A stretch of DNA of 64,000 nucleotides. Source: Rhizobium rhododendri (lineage in GTDB: Bacteria; Pseudomonadota; Alphaproteobacteria; Rhizobiales; Rhizobiaceae). Position 1 is the first letter of the stretch; every line of letters begins with the position of its first letter. Shown one piece after another: positions 8,964 to 17,835 of this stretch. Where the stretch lies: contig NZ_CP117267.1 in the NCBI RefSeq assembly GCF_007000325.2, positions 620,001 to 684,000 of the forward strand. The letters run 5' to 3'. The notes beneath the pieces were generated by a model. It worked only from the letters and a program-made list of their open reading frames with translations, had not been told where the DNA came from and searched no databases. The position numbers and the translations under genes are program-made.

Positions 8964-10790
8964 TTGATGAAAGTTCAACACGGAGAAGAAGTGGCGAATC
9001 ACTCTGACCCCGAGTCATGCGGGGCACATCGCGAGGTGTGCGTCGAAGCGTTGACAGGGGAAACCGGCAGGCCGGCCATTGAGCCGCGAAATGATCAATT
9101 CGGGATGCCGACGCTGTTAAGCGAAGCGGAAGGCAACACGGTGCATGGCGTCAATCGCAAGCCATGTCCCGATCCCGCGCGGTCGGAGACCCTGTGCATG
9201 CCGGGAAGTCTTTCATACGGAAGCAGCGAGATCTCATCAGTGTCCAGTGCGAATGGACTGGACGGGACTGGGAAGGTCGTTGACCACAAGCCAGTCATCG
9301 ACGCTGATGAGAAGTCGGATACGCCCATAGTACTGCAGAAGTTGCCGAACAAAGGAGATGATCTCGCGGAGGCAATGGAGGGAAGGGGTGTAATCGGAGG
9401 GAACGCCGTCGAGACTCCAGCGTGCCGGACGCAGAGCCGGATAAAACACGCTTCGATGGGGATCGAAGGTGTACGGGAAGCCGCCAAACGGAACCCGAAG
9501 ATGCGTTTCACGGCGCTGATGCACCACATCACTCCGACGCTATTGGTGAAGAGCTTTCATGCGCTTCGCAAGCAGGCGGCGAGTGGAGTGGACGGCGTGA
9601 CGTGGTACGACTATGAGAAGACACTCGAAGGGCGCGTGCACGAACTACATCGGGAGATTCAGTCCGGTGCGTATCGTGCACAACCGTCCCGACGGGTCTA
9701 CATTCCGAAGAATGACGGAAGACTCCGTCCACTCGGTATTGCAGCGTTGGAAGAAAAAGTCGTGCAGATGGCCGTGTCCACGGTTCTGAACGCGATCTAT
9801 GAGCAAGACTTCCTCGGCTTCTCATACGGGTTCCGACAAGGAAGGGGACAGCATGACGCGCTGGACGCCTTGTGGGTTGGGATCGACAAGCGGAAGATCA
9901 ACTGGATATTGGACGCGGATATTCGCTCGTTTTACGATGAAATCGATCACGAGTGGATGCTCCGTTTCCTGTCGCATCGAGTTGGTGACCGCCGGCTGAT
10001 ACGTCTGATCTACAAATGGTTGAAAGCGGGCACGATTGAGGATGGCCGCCGCGTGGCATCGACGCGAGGAACTCCCCAAGGATCTGTAATTAGCCCCGTG
10101 CTATCGAATATCTATCTGCATTACGCATTGGATTTATGGGTCCAGCAGTGGCGTACTCGATACGCTAAAGGCGACGTGATCATTGTACGTTATGCCGACG
10201 ACAGCGTGATTGGGTTCCAGTACGAAGGAGAGGCGCAGCGCTTTCTGCAAGCATTGCGGGAGCGTCTCGCTCAGTTCGGCTTGCAACTACACCCGGGAAA
10301 GACGCGGCTGATACGCTTTGGGCGGTATGCTGCGCGACAATGCCGGGAACGTGGTATCCGCAAGCCAGAGACTTTCGACTTTCTGGGATTCACGCACTGC
10401 TGCGGCAGGCGGCGCAATGATGGAGGCTTCAAGATTGTCCGTCTGACAATTAAGAAGCGAATGCGCACGACGCTGGCGGCCATTCGGGAAACGCTAATGC
10501 GACGGCGCCATGAACCCGTGGCTGTAGTAGGTCGGTGGCTAAGGCAAATGTTACAGGGGTATTTGAACTACCATGCGGTGCCCGACAATCTGAGAAGATT
10601 GGGAGGGTTCCGCTGGGAAGTTGGTCGCGCCTGGCGACACGCTTTGATGCGTCGAAGCCAGCGACACCGGCTGTCTTGGGATCGTTTCCAAAGGCTGCTT
10701 CGCAAGTACCTGCCGCCATGTCGTCTGCTGCACCCGCATCCAGATGCTCGGTTCACCGTCACAACATCCGATAGGAGCCGTATGCGGTAG
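8964..10790 (+). CDS. ltrA: Group II intron reverse transcriptase/maturase
   Basis: The open frame is 608 residues. The reverse transcriptase domain covers about 190-460 with the catalytic YADD (410-413) and 'TPQGSVISPVLSNIYL' (370-385). Maturase domain X follows (about 470-590: FDFLGFTHCCGR, then WLRQMLQGYLNYHAVPDNL). No HNH endonuclease domain follows, so retrohoming would rely on replication forks or be endonuclease-independent. The first 165 or so residues lack family similarity and overlap the part of the intron that must form ribozyme domains I-III. The true start may be an internal ATG, for example 9375 or 9456. The stop codon falls inside domain V. Confidence 0.88.
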   Translation: MMKVQHGEEVANHSDPESCGAHREVCVEALTGETGRPAIEPRNDQFGMPTLLSEAEGNTVHGVNRKPCPDPARSETLCMPGSLSYGSSEISSVSSANGLDGTGKVVDHKPVIDADEKSDTPIVLQKLPNKGDDLAEAMEGRGVIGGNAVETPACRTQSRIKHASMGIEGVREAAKRNPKMRFTALMHHITPTLLVKSFHALRKQAASGVDGVTWYDYEKTLEGRVHELHREIQSGAYRAQPSRRVYIPKNDGRLRPLGIAALEEKVVQMAVSTVLNAIYEQDFLGFSYGFRQGRGQHDALDALWVGIDKRKINWILDADIRSFYDEIDHEWMLRFLSHRVGDRRLIRLIYKWLKAGTIEDGRRVASTRGTPQGSVISPVLSNIYLHYALDLWVQQWRTRYAKGDVIIVRYADDSVIGFQYEGEAQRFLQALRERLAQFGLQLHPGKTRLIRFGRYAARQCRERGIRKPETFDFLGFTHCCGRRRNDGGFKIVRLTIKKRMRTTLAAIRETLMRRRHEPVAVVGRWLRQMLQGYLNYHAVPDNLRRLGGFRWEVGRAWRHALMRRSQRHRLSWDRFQRLLRKYLPPCRLLHPHPDARFTVTTSDRSRMR

Positions 10791-10809
10791 TGCCGCACGT
10801 ACGGATCTG
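10775..10809 (+). other. Group II intron domain V (ribozyme core)
   Basis: A 35-nt hairpin that starts GAGCCGTATGCGG and closes with CCGCACGTACGGATCTG, matching the conserved domain V with its 5' AGC triad and 3' bulge. It overlaps the last codons of the maturase frame, whose stop is at 10788-10790. A second hairpin with a GCAA loop just after it is domain VI. Confidence 0.85.
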
Positions 10810-10867
10810 GCCGGGGGGCGATGGGCAACCATCGTCCCTACCGGGACCAGAGAAAGAGAACCCGGAG

Positions 10868-11533
10868 ATGCGATTAAGAACTGTTGGCCTATGGGTGGGT
10901 CTCGGGTTTTTGGCCGGTTGCGCTGGGACTCCCGACCCAGCCAAGGTTGCCGCCCAGCAACAGCAAGGATCGGCCCAGATTCTCGCAAAAAAGAAACAAA
11001 AGGGCTCTCTCCTTCTCGTCCGATTGATCGATTCCCCGTTGTTGGGCGATGTGAATTGTGGCGGTTACATCACTCTACGGAAGATCAAGGCGGGTAAGCC
11101 GGACGAAACGGAGCCGCCTGTGTCCGTCAGTTCTGCGGCCGCGTATCGGTTGCCAAATCCAAACAAACTGTCTCTCGGTCAGTTGTTCGCCGCGACCGCA
11201 CAAAGATATGAGAGATGGTTCGTGCCCGTGGAGCCTGGTCGCTACGCCATTACGTACGCAAATTGCAGCTATGGAGACATGACCATCGAAGCGGGAGGTG
11301 ACACCGATGGCGTCTTCGGTCGAGCATTGAGCTATGTCGCTCCTTTTGGAGGTGAGAGCGCAATCACGATTGGCCAGGGTCAGATTGTTGACGCGGGGTA
11401 TGTTCGGCTGACAGGAACGCGCAGCGATCCCCGTGTGGTGGGAATGGAAGCCACATCCGCCGAGCGCGACCTTATGAGAAGCGCCATGCCGGACGTCTAT
11501 CCCGCAATTACTTTCACAAAATTCGGTATGTAG
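10868..11533 (+). CDS. Lipoprotein of unknown function
   Basis: A 221-residue protein with a lipoprotein signal: Met-Arg-Leu-Arg, a hydrophobic stretch, then the lipobox LAGC with the lipidated Cys at 18. The mature part has no family that I recognise. It looks beta-rich, with a Cys pair (around 65 and 143) and a late 'VDAGYVRLTGTR' strand. The start directly abuts GGAG, and an A/G-rich AGAAAGAGAA lies further upstream. GC content and codon choice differ from neighbouring genes (more AAA, TTG and TCG). Together with the group II intron immediately upstream, this suggests the region was acquired horizontally. Confidence 0.7.
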   Translation: MRLRTVGLWVGLGFLAGCAGTPDPAKVAAQQQQGSAQILAKKKQKGSLLLVRLIDSPLLGDVNCGGYITLRKIKAGKPDETEPPVSVSSAAAYRLPNPNKLSLGQLFAATAQRYERWFVPVEPGRYAITYANCSYGDMTIEAGGDTDGVFGRALSYVAPFGGESAITIGQGQIVDAGYVRLTGTRSDPRVVGMEATSAERDLMRSAMPDVYPAITFTKFGM

Positions 11534-11584
11534 GCGCTCAAGCAAGCAGGGGGCCAGTGCGTTTGACGGTCCTCTGCCCCTACC

Positions 11585-13090
11585 TCAGGTCCCACAGAAC
11601 GTCTGCATAACCCGCTCTGCCGGCTTCGGTGGCTCGGCGTAGGCTGCGAAGTCAGGCTGGTCCTCGTAGGGCTTCGCGAGCACATCCAGCAGCGCATGAA
11701 ACAAGGAGAGGTCGCCTTCCTCTACGGCAGCGACGATTGCCTGCTCTATTCGGTGGTTGCGCGGGATGAAGGCGGGATTGACCGAGCGCATGGCCTTGGC
11801 ACGCTGTGCAGCCGTCTGCGGATCGCGTGAGAGGCGCTCCCGCCAGCGGTGGAGCCAGGGCAGGGCAGCATCCGGGTTCTCGAATGTTGCCGCAAACGCC
11901 GCGGTGGCGGCGTCGTCCTCGGCGACAGCAGCAAGCCGGCGAAAGGTGAGCGTGAAGTCGGCTTTCTCCGCCTGCATCAGGGCCAGCAACGCCTGAATGA
12001 GATCCAGATCGCCATCTTCCTCGGCGGAGAGGCCGATCTTGCGGCCCATGCCGTCAAGCCAATGGGCCTGGAAACGAGGGCCGAATCCCTTGATGACGTC
12101 GTTGGCAAGTTCCACCGCCGTATCCGGGTCGTCATCGAACAGGGGCAGCATCGTCTCGCCGAGCCGCGCCAGGTTCCATTGGCCGATGGCCGACTGGTTG
12201 GCATAGGCATACCGGCCATTGCTATCGATCGACGAGAAGACCGTGGCCGGATCGTAGGTATCCATGAAGGCGCAGGGGCCGAAATCGATGGTCTCGCCAG
12301 AGATCGTCATGTTGTCGGTATTCATCACCCCATGGATGAACCCAACCCTCAGCCAGCCGGCAATCAGCGCCGCCTGCCGCTCGATGATCGCCTCGAACAG
12401 CGCCAGATAGGGCCGTATGCTGTCACGCACAAGGGGATAATGCCGCTCGATGACGTAATCCGCCAGCGCCCGCGTGCCGTCTACATCGCCGCGCGCGGCA
12501 AAGAACTGGAACGTGCCGACGCGGACATGACTTCCGGCCACCCGGGTGAAAACAGCGCCTGGCAATGCCGTCTCGCGGTAGACCGGCTGGCCGGTGGATA
12601 CCAGTGCCAAGGCCCTCGTGGTCGGCAGGCCGAGCGCATGCATGGCCTCGCTGACCACATATTCGCGCAGGGCCGGTCCGAGTGCAGCACGTCCATCGCC
12701 ACGCCGCGAAAAAGGCGTCTGGCCGGCACCCTTCAACTGTATGTCGCGGCGTCTGCCATTGATGTCGATGACCTCGCCGAGCAGGATCGCCCGCCCGTCG
12801 CCGAGCTGCGGCACGAAGCCGCCGAACTGGTGCGCCGCATAGGCCATAGCCAGCGGATCGGCGCCATCAGGCACGATGTTGCCGGAAAAGATCTCGGCAC
12901 CGTCCCGCTGCAACGCCGCCACATCGAGCCCGAGCTCGATAGCCAGCGGCTCGTTCAGCATCAGCAACAAAGGCGCCGCCGCCGCTGACGGCAGCTGCCG
13001 CGCAAAAAAGTGCTCCGGCAGCCTTGCGTAGCTGTTGTCGAACGGAAATGTTGCAGCAGGCGCCGCGCTGTCTTGAATGGATGAGCTCAT
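11585..13090 (-). CDS. selO: Protein adenylyltransferase SelO (YdiU/UPF0061 family)
   Basis: A 501-residue pseudokinase-fold enzyme that transfers AMP from ATP onto hydroxyl side chains of target proteins and is linked to redox stress. The N-terminal 'FPFDNSYARLPEHFFA' (16-31), 'QLKGAGQTPFSRRGDGR' (118-134), the catalytic-loop region VMNTDNM (255-261) and metal-binding IDFGPCAF (268-275) are all family hallmarks. A Cys third from the C-terminus (499) sits where human SelO has selenocysteine; bacterial forms normally use Cys there. The length is normal. It converges on the lipoprotein gene and stands alone. Confidence 0.92.
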   Translation of the reverse strand: MSSSIQDSAAPAATFPFDNSYARLPEHFFARQLPSAAAAPLLLMLNEPLAIELGLDVAALQRDGAEIFSGNIVPDGADPLAMAYAAHQFGGFVPQLGDGRAILLGEVIDINGRRRDIQLKGAGQTPFSRRGDGRAALGPALREYVVSEAMHALGLPTTRALALVSTGQPVYRETALPGAVFTRVAGSHVRVGTFQFFAARGDVDGTRALADYVIERHYPLVRDSIRPYLALFEAIIERQAALIAGWLRVGFIHGVMNTDNMTISGETIDFGPCAFMDTYDPATVFSSIDSNGRYAYANQSAIGQWNLARLGETMLPLFDDDPDTAVELANDVIKGFGPRFQAHWLDGMGRKIGLSAEEDGDLDLIQALLALMQAEKADFTLTFRRLAAVAEDDAATAAFAATFENPDAALPWLHRWRERLSRDPQTAAQRAKAMRSVNPAFIPRNHRIEQAIVAAVEEGDLSLFHALLDVLAKPYEDQPDFAAYAEPPKPAERVMQTFCGT

Positions 13091-13187
13091 GAGGGAAAGG
13101 TAGGGCGCCGCCCAGGCGGCTGCAAGGCGCTTGTTCGGCCCGCTGTTTGGTCTTACGTTAACGTCTCAATCGGAAGGCGCTCCAGCC

Positions 13188-13490
13188 ATGAACCAGAAAC
13201 TCAGCATCACGCTTCCCGCCGAGATGGTCGAGGCCATCAATGCGCGGGTCGAGGCCGGGACCTATGGTTCGGCCAGCGACTTGGTCCAAGCGGCGATAAA
13301 GGCGCTTGTCGAGCAGGACGAAGATTACGCCGCGCGCATCGCTTCCCTCCGCGCCCGGGTCCAGGCTTCGATCGACGATCCACGACCCGATTTGACGGGG
13401 GAGGAAGTCAAGGCGCACATCGAGGCGTTCTTCGAAAGTCCGGTGATTTATGGATCGCCTGATTGTCAGATACCGCCCTCAGGCCGATGA
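13188..13490 (+). CDS. ParD-type ribbon-helix-helix antitoxin
   Basis: A 100-residue protein starting with a ribbon-helix-helix DNA-binding domain: 'QKLSITLPAEMVEAINARVE' (3-22) then 'GTYGSASDLVQAAIKAL' (24-40). This is characteristic of CC2985/ParD antitoxins. The acidic C-terminal half would wrap the toxin. I chose the ATG at 13188, with GGAAGG upstream, over an upstream frame. The end of the gene overlaps the ParE start by 41 bp in another frame, so translation is coupled. ParD neutralises ParE and represses the shared promoter, which must lie in the roughly 100 bp before it. Confidence 0.85.
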   Translation: MNQKLSITLPAEMVEAINARVEAGTYGSASDLVQAAIKALVEQDEDYAARIASLRARVQASIDDPRPDLTGEEVKAHIEAFFESPVIYGSPDCQIPPSGR

Positions 13491-13785
13491 GGATTTGCTC
13501 GACATTGCCGCTTACATTCTCGATCGAAGCCAGAATATCGAGACGGCACGCGCATATATCGACCGTCTCTATGCCCGATGCGAACGGATAGGACACGCCC
13601 CGAACGCGGGAGTACTGCGCGAAGACCTCGGTGCCGGTATCCGGATGGCAGTCTTCGAACGGCGCGTCGTCATCCTCTACCGCGTCGAGGCAGATATCGT
13701 CTGGATCACCAACATCGTCTCCGGGGGGCGCGACTACGAGACCTTGTTCACGGACCGCCGCCCGGACCCCGAGGGTCCCGCCTAA
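13450..13785 (+). CDS. ParE/RelE-family toxin
   Basis: A 111-residue basic protein of the ParE/RelE superfamily. It starts 'RLIVRYRPQADEDLLDIAAY' and ends with the typical strand pair 'RRVVILYRVEADIVWITNIV'. ParE-type members block DNA gyrase, while RelE-type members cut mRNA at the ribosome; no RelE catalytic triad can be assigned, so ParE-like action is favoured. It partners the antitoxin upstream with a 41-bp overlap. The last 4 bp overlap the end of the convergent DUF922 gene. Confidence 0.85.
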   Translation: MDRLIVRYRPQADEDLLDIAAYILDRSQNIETARAYIDRLYARCERIGHAPNAGVLREDLGAGIRMAVFERRVVILYRVEADIVWITNIVSGGRDYETLFTDRRPDPEGPA

Positions 13786-14378
13786 TCGTTCACCAGCGCC
13801 AGGATCAGCTGCTGCATCTTGCCGCCCTGGCCCATTTCCATCTTGTCGAAATCGCGGTTGCGCTGGCGTTCGCGGGCGGAGATCTCTCCCAGGCGCTTCG
13901 TAAGCTCGACGCGGATCTTGCGGCAGTCGGGATCGTTGGCGACGGTAAAGCCGATGCTGGTCGTCTCGATCTCGTGCACCATGTCGCGAATGAAGCCGCC
14001 ATGCACCTTTTCGTGCGCGGCGACGCCGGCAATGAAGGTCTGCCATTTGGCATTGACGTCGGACGGCAGAGGCGAAGACGGTTTTGGCAACGTGTAGATG
14101 ATCGTCAGCTTCGGTACGGCCGAGACCAGCACGCAGGACGACGCCTGTGGCTGGTAGTTGCGTGTCCAGGTCAGCTTGAACGTCGTATGCGCGATCACGC
14201 GGCTGCCGCCCAACTCCGGGCCTCGAGCGCCGATCGAGGCGTAAAGCTCGGGCGTCGTCTTGCCGGAGATCGCATAGGGCCTTGTCGTCTCGACGGCCTG
14301 CCAGTCCGCCATCGCGGCGATGGGTACCAGCGTCAGGGCCAGGGCCCAGATGCCCGTCAGAATGCCTGCTCTCACCAA
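13782..14378 (-). CDS. Secreted DUF922 putative zinc-dependent protease
   Basis: A 198-residue exported protein with a signal peptide (hydrophobic 8-22, cleavage after Ala-Met-Ala near 24). The family signature is the zinc-metalloprotease-like HEKVH (122-126, HExxH) in the middle of DUF922. The C-terminal third is helical and charged. An additional Cys pair (82 and about 152) could form a disulfide in the periplasm. The substrate is unknown. It lies 100 bp downstream of the patatin-like lipoprotein on the same strand, so the two could share a transcript. Confidence 0.8.
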   Translation of the reverse strand: MVRAGILTGIWALALTLVPIAAMADWQAVETTRPYAISGKTTPELYASIGARGPELGGSRVIAHTTFKLTWTRNYQPQASSCVLVSAVPKLTIIYTLPKPSSPLPSDVNAKWQTFIAGVAAHEKVHGGFIRDMVHEIETTSIGFTVANDPDCRKIRVELTKRLGEISARERQRNRDFDKMEMGQGGKMQQLILALVND

Positions 14379-14477
14379 ACTTGCTCCGTCGCATTTCGAG
14401 GTCGGTGCCTACAGGCCGCAAATCCCGGCTTCGATCAAGCGGAATCGTGGATCGGGTCAGCCAGCTGATGCCATCCG

Positions 14478-15692
14478 CTAGTTTGTCGCCACGACGGTCG
14501 GCTGCTCTACCGAGAATATCGGTTTCTGCTTCCACAGTTCGCCGGCGAGCATCTCGGAAGAGCCGAGTTTGAAGATCGACCGCATGTAGGTCGCGTTGAG
14601 CGGGTCCGACATGCTATAGGCATATTGCCTGTCGATCGAGGCCAGGTGAAAATTGATACCCGTCCGCATGGCGTATTCATAAAAAGCCATCACCGAGGCC
14701 CGCGTCTGCGATTTTATCAGCATCGCATAGGCGCGCGCCATGATCGGCAACGTGCTGTCGGCCGTATTTGAAAATTCCGGCATCAGCGTATTGTTGATCA
14801 GCACATAGACGTTGAAATCGCGGGGCTTTTTGGGCGGATGGCCGTCGGCTTCGGCAAGCACGGCATCGGGGATCGTCAGCACCTGCGATGCCGAGCCGCC
14901 ATCCGAGTGCATTTCCTGAAAAGAGCGGTTGCCGACATGGGTCTTGATCATCACGGCGGGATAGACACCCGGCACGCTGGCCGAGGCGATCAGCACATCC
15001 TGGAACAGCTTCAGGGCATCCGGCTGGCCACTGGCCGCAATCGCCCCCATGTTCCAGACCACCGGACGCTGCGAATCGAGGTTCGACGTCAGCACCAGCA
15101 GTCGCCGGCCGGCCTTATGCTCCGTGGCTACGGCCCGCATGACATCCGCCGTGATGTATTCCTCGACCATGCGTCGCAGCGGCTCCTGCTTCAGCAGGCT
15201 TTTGCCGAGTATGGCGTTGGGCAGCCAGCGCCGGTCCACCAGGTCGCTGGCGACACCGCTGGTATAGAGTTTGACCAGCGGCGGGTCGTAGGACGATCCG
15301 AGGAAGGCGAAAGGCGCGATCAGGGCGCCGGTGCTGACGCCGCTGACGATGTCGAATTTCGGCCGTGTCCCAAGCTTCGTCCAGGCATCGAGCACGCCGA
15401 CGCTGAAGGCGCCGCCCGATCCGCCGCCTGAAATAACAAGGTAATTCAGCTTCTTTGCCGTCGCCGGCGGCTCCCAGCCTTTCACGCCGGCAAGCTCGGT
15501 CGGACTGGCATCGAGATAGGTGCGGATATTGTTGAACCCCGCCACCTGCGCCTGCACCGCGTCTTGCCTGACATAGGTGACGCGCGCGTTGCCGACGCAG
15601 CCGGTGAGCATCGCCAGGCAGGCGAGTGCAAGAATGCACGCCTGTCCGAACCTTATCCGGCGCTGTGCCGATTGCGATGCCAATCCCTGCAA
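14478..15692 (-). CDS. Patatin-like phospholipase lipoprotein
   Basis: A 404-residue acyl hydrolase with a lipoprotein signal: lipobox LTGC with Cys32. Patatin features are the oxyanion loop GGGSGG (89-94), the nucleophile motif GVSTG (118-122, Ser120) and the catalytic Asp in DGG (264-266), so the Ser-Asp dyad is complete. It should hydrolyse acyl ester bonds of phospholipids or related lipids at the membrane face. The start is a TTG at 15692, the best option because GGAGGCAGGGG precedes it and no in-frame ATG lies near. It is divergent from pepT and upstream of the DUF922 protease. Confidence 0.87.
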   Translation of the reverse strand: MQGLASQSAQRRIRFGQACILALACLAMLTGCVGNARVTYVRQDAVQAQVAGFNNIRTYLDASPTELAGVKGWEPPATAKKLNYLVISGGGSGGAFSVGVLDAWTKLGTRPKFDIVSGVSTGALIAPFAFLGSSYDPPLVKLYTSGVASDLVDRRWLPNAILGKSLLKQEPLRRMVEEYITADVMRAVATEHKAGRRLLVLTSNLDSQRPVVWNMGAIAASGQPDALKLFQDVLIASASVPGVYPAVMIKTHVGNRSFQEMHSDGGSASQVLTIPDAVLAEADGHPPKKPRDFNVYVLINNTLMPEFSNTADSTLPIMARAYAMLIKSQTRASVMAFYEYAMRTGINFHLASIDRQYAYSMSDPLNATYMRSIFKLGSSEMLAGELWKQKPIFSVEQPTVVATN

Positions 15693-15893
15693 TCCCCTGC
15701 CTCCGCCGCAATCGACGTCAAGCTTGATGACTAGCGCGGCGAAGCGGCCCCGTTATGTTGGCGCGGTATCTCAACATTTCCGTAATAAACCGGGGATTTC
15801 CATAAACCGCCTTGGGAGAGGCGAAAAACGCATTCACCGCGCCGACGACGCAGGTTATGTTCCAGCCCGAAAACATTCACTGGACTGGATCCC

Positions 15894-17126
15894 ATGACCG
15901 ATACCGTCACCGACCGCTTCCTCCGATACGTCGTCATCGACACCCAGTCGGACGCAAGTTCCTCGACCCAGCCGACCACCGAAAAGCAGAAGACGCTCGG
16001 TCGACTGCTGGTGACGGAACTGCTGGCCATGGGCATTGAGGATGCCCATCTCGACGAGCACGGCTATGTCTACGCGACGGTGCCTGCCAACACCGACAAG
16101 GATGTGCCGGTCATCTGCTTCTGCTCGCACATGGATACCGCACCGGATTTTACAGGCACCGACGTCAAGCCGCAGCTGATCGAGAACTACCAGGGCGGCG
16201 ATATCACGCTCGTCGGCGATCCCGCGCGCGTTATCCGCGTCAGCGAGCACAAGGCGCTGGCCGACCAGATCGGCAACGACATCATCACGACAGACGGTAC
16301 AACGCTGCTCGGCGCCGACGACAAGGCGGGGCTAGCTGAAATCATGACGGCGGCGCAGACGCTGATCGACAACCCCGACATCCGCCACGGCACGATCAAG
16401 CTGCTGTTCACGCCCGACGAGGAAGTCGGCCGGGGCGCCGACAAGGTCGATCTCGAAAAGCTCGGAGCCGCCTTCGCCTACACGGTGGATGGCGAGACCG
16501 CCGGCCATATCGAGGACGAGACCTTCTCCGCCGATGGCGTCGAGATCACCATTGCCGGCGTTGCCATCCATCCGGGTTTTGCCAAGGGGCGCATGGAAAA
16601 CGCCATCAAGATCGCCAGCGCCATCGTGGCCGGCCTGCCGAAGGACCAGGCACCGGAGACAACATCGGGCAGGAATGGCTTCGTCCACCCCGTTGCCGTC
16701 ACCGGTTCGATGGAAAAAGCGACCATCAGCCTGATCGTCCGCGATTTCGACGATGCCGGCCTTGCTGCCAAGGAAGAGATGCTGAAAACCCGGGTTGAAA
16801 ACGTCATGAGAGACTATCCGGGCTCGACCCACACGTTCACGGTCAAGCAGCAATACCGCAACATGAAGCAGGTGCTCGATCGCCACCCCGAGATCATGGA
16901 AAACGCCGTCGAAGCGATCCGCCGGGCCGGCATGGAGCCGGTACGCGGCAGCATCCGCGGCGGCACCGACGGCTCCCGCCTGTCCTTCATGGGCCTCCCA
17001 TGCCCCAACATCTTCGCCGGCGGCCACGCCTTCCACTCACCCTTGGAATGGGTGAGCCGGCAGGACATGGAAAAAGCGGTGAAGACGTTGGTGGAACTGG
17101 CCCGGGTCTGGGAGGAGCGGGCGTAG
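15894..17126 (+). CDS. pepT: Peptidase T (tripeptide aminopeptidase)
   Basis: A 410-residue M20B metallopeptidase that removes the N-terminal residue from tripeptides in the cytoplasm. Zinc ligands and catalytic residues are present: His79 and Asp81 in 'CSHMDTAPD', Asp142 in 'LLGADDKAGLAEI', the EE pair 176-177 in 'FTPDEEVGRGAD', and the C-terminal His in 'FAGGHAFHSPLEWV'. The dimerisation lid domain lies between about 210 and 330. Length matches the family. It is a single gene transcribed divergently from the patatin lipoprotein, and its stop lies 45 bp from the convergent oxidoreductase. No strong ribosome-binding site is visible. Confidence 0.94.
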   Translation: MTDTVTDRFLRYVVIDTQSDASSSTQPTTEKQKTLGRLLVTELLAMGIEDAHLDEHGYVYATVPANTDKDVPVICFCSHMDTAPDFTGTDVKPQLIENYQGGDITLVGDPARVIRVSEHKALADQIGNDIITTDGTTLLGADDKAGLAEIMTAAQTLIDNPDIRHGTIKLLFTPDEEVGRGADKVDLEKLGAAFAYTVDGETAGHIEDETFSADGVEITIAGVAIHPGFAKGRMENAIKIASAIVAGLPKDQAPETTSGRNGFVHPVAVTGSMEKATISLIVRDFDDAGLAAKEEMLKTRVENVMRDYPGSTHTFTVKQQYRNMKQVLDRHPEIMENAVEAIRRAGMEPVRGSIRGGTDGSRLSFMGLPCPNIFAGGHAFHSPLEWVSRQDMEKAVKTLVELARVWEERA

Positions 17127-17171
17127 GGCAATACGGCGTGGGGCCAGAGGCGCGCAAATCTGCTGCCGTCG

Positions 17172-17801
17172 CTAAGCGAAAATCACCGGCGCCTTTCGCA
17201 ACCACCGATCCTCCGTCAATTGTGCCACAGCGAACGTCGCCACGCTTTGCCGTGAAATCGATCCGCCGTGGAAACCGGACAGATCGGTCAGTGCCCGCAC
17301 CGTCTGCGCTTCCTGCTTGTCGTTGAGCACGGCCGGCCGGAGGATCACCCAGTCGAGGCCGCTCTCGCGGATCACGGCTTCCTGCCGGTCCTTGTCCTGA
17401 TAGACCTTTCTCAGCAGGATCGGCTGGATCAGCCGGTCATAGACGAAGCCGCCGTGACCCTTGCTGTCGCCGGCACCCATGCCGGTGATGCAGACAAGAC
17501 GCCGCACGCCGCGGCGTTTCATCGCCGCGATCAGCGCTGCTGTCGATTGCGACAGCAGCGTGATTTCCTTGACTGGCCCGATGCCGGTGCCGAGTGCGCT
17601 GATCACCCCGTCGCAGCCGTCGAGTGCGGCAAAATGCGCTGCCTCATCGCGGGCATCGCCGTCGAAGAGCACCACTCCTTCAAGCTGCGCTGCCTTCTGT
17701 CTTGAGCGCACCAGGGCGACGACGCTGTGGCCCTGCGCTTGTGCGGTACGAACGATGGCCTGGCCGGTTCCCCCGGTGGCGCCGACGACGAGAATTTTCA
17801 T
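17172..17801 (-). CDS. NAD(P)H-binding protein, atypical short-chain dehydrogenase
   Basis: A 209-residue Rossmann-fold protein with the nucleotide motif GATGGTGQ (7-14) of the NmrA/'NAD(P)H-binding' group. There is no Tyr-x-x-x-Lys pair in the classical position, which is usual for these atypical short-chain enzymes. The start at 17801 replaces a longer frame whose N-terminus has no similarity. It lies 34 bp downstream of another NmrA-like gene on the same strand, so the two very likely form an operon controlled by the divergent LysR gene. The substrate is unknown; relatives act as quinone reductases or redox sensors. Confidence 0.8.
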   Translation of the reverse strand: MKILVVGATGGTGQAIVRTAQAQGHSVVALVRSRQKAAQLEGVVLFDGDARDEAAHFAALDGCDGVISALGTGIGPVKEITLLSQSTAALIAAMKRRGVRRLVCITGMGAGDSKGHGGFVYDRLIQPILLRKVYQDKDRQEAVIRESGLDWVILRPAVLNDKQEAQTVRALTDLSGFHGGSISRQSVATFAVAQLTEDRWLRKAPVIFA

Positions 17802-17835
17802 GGGATCAACTCCTTGATGGGGTGCTGCAGCTTGC

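Larger units (their letters stand above)
8936..10841 (+). mobile_element. Group II intron with reverse transcriptase
   Basis: The element starts with the group II 5' consensus GTGCG at 8936. It contains a maturase/reverse transcriptase gene, and a domain V hairpin at 10775-10809 is followed by a domain VI hairpin with a GCAA tetraloop (about 10811-10838). The 3' end is placed near 10841, after CTAC, and is uncertain by a few bases. Length is about 1.9 kb. It is inserted between gcd and a lipoprotein gene, and both intron ends look intact, so it may still be mobile. No target-site duplication is expected for this class of element. Confidence 0.85.
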
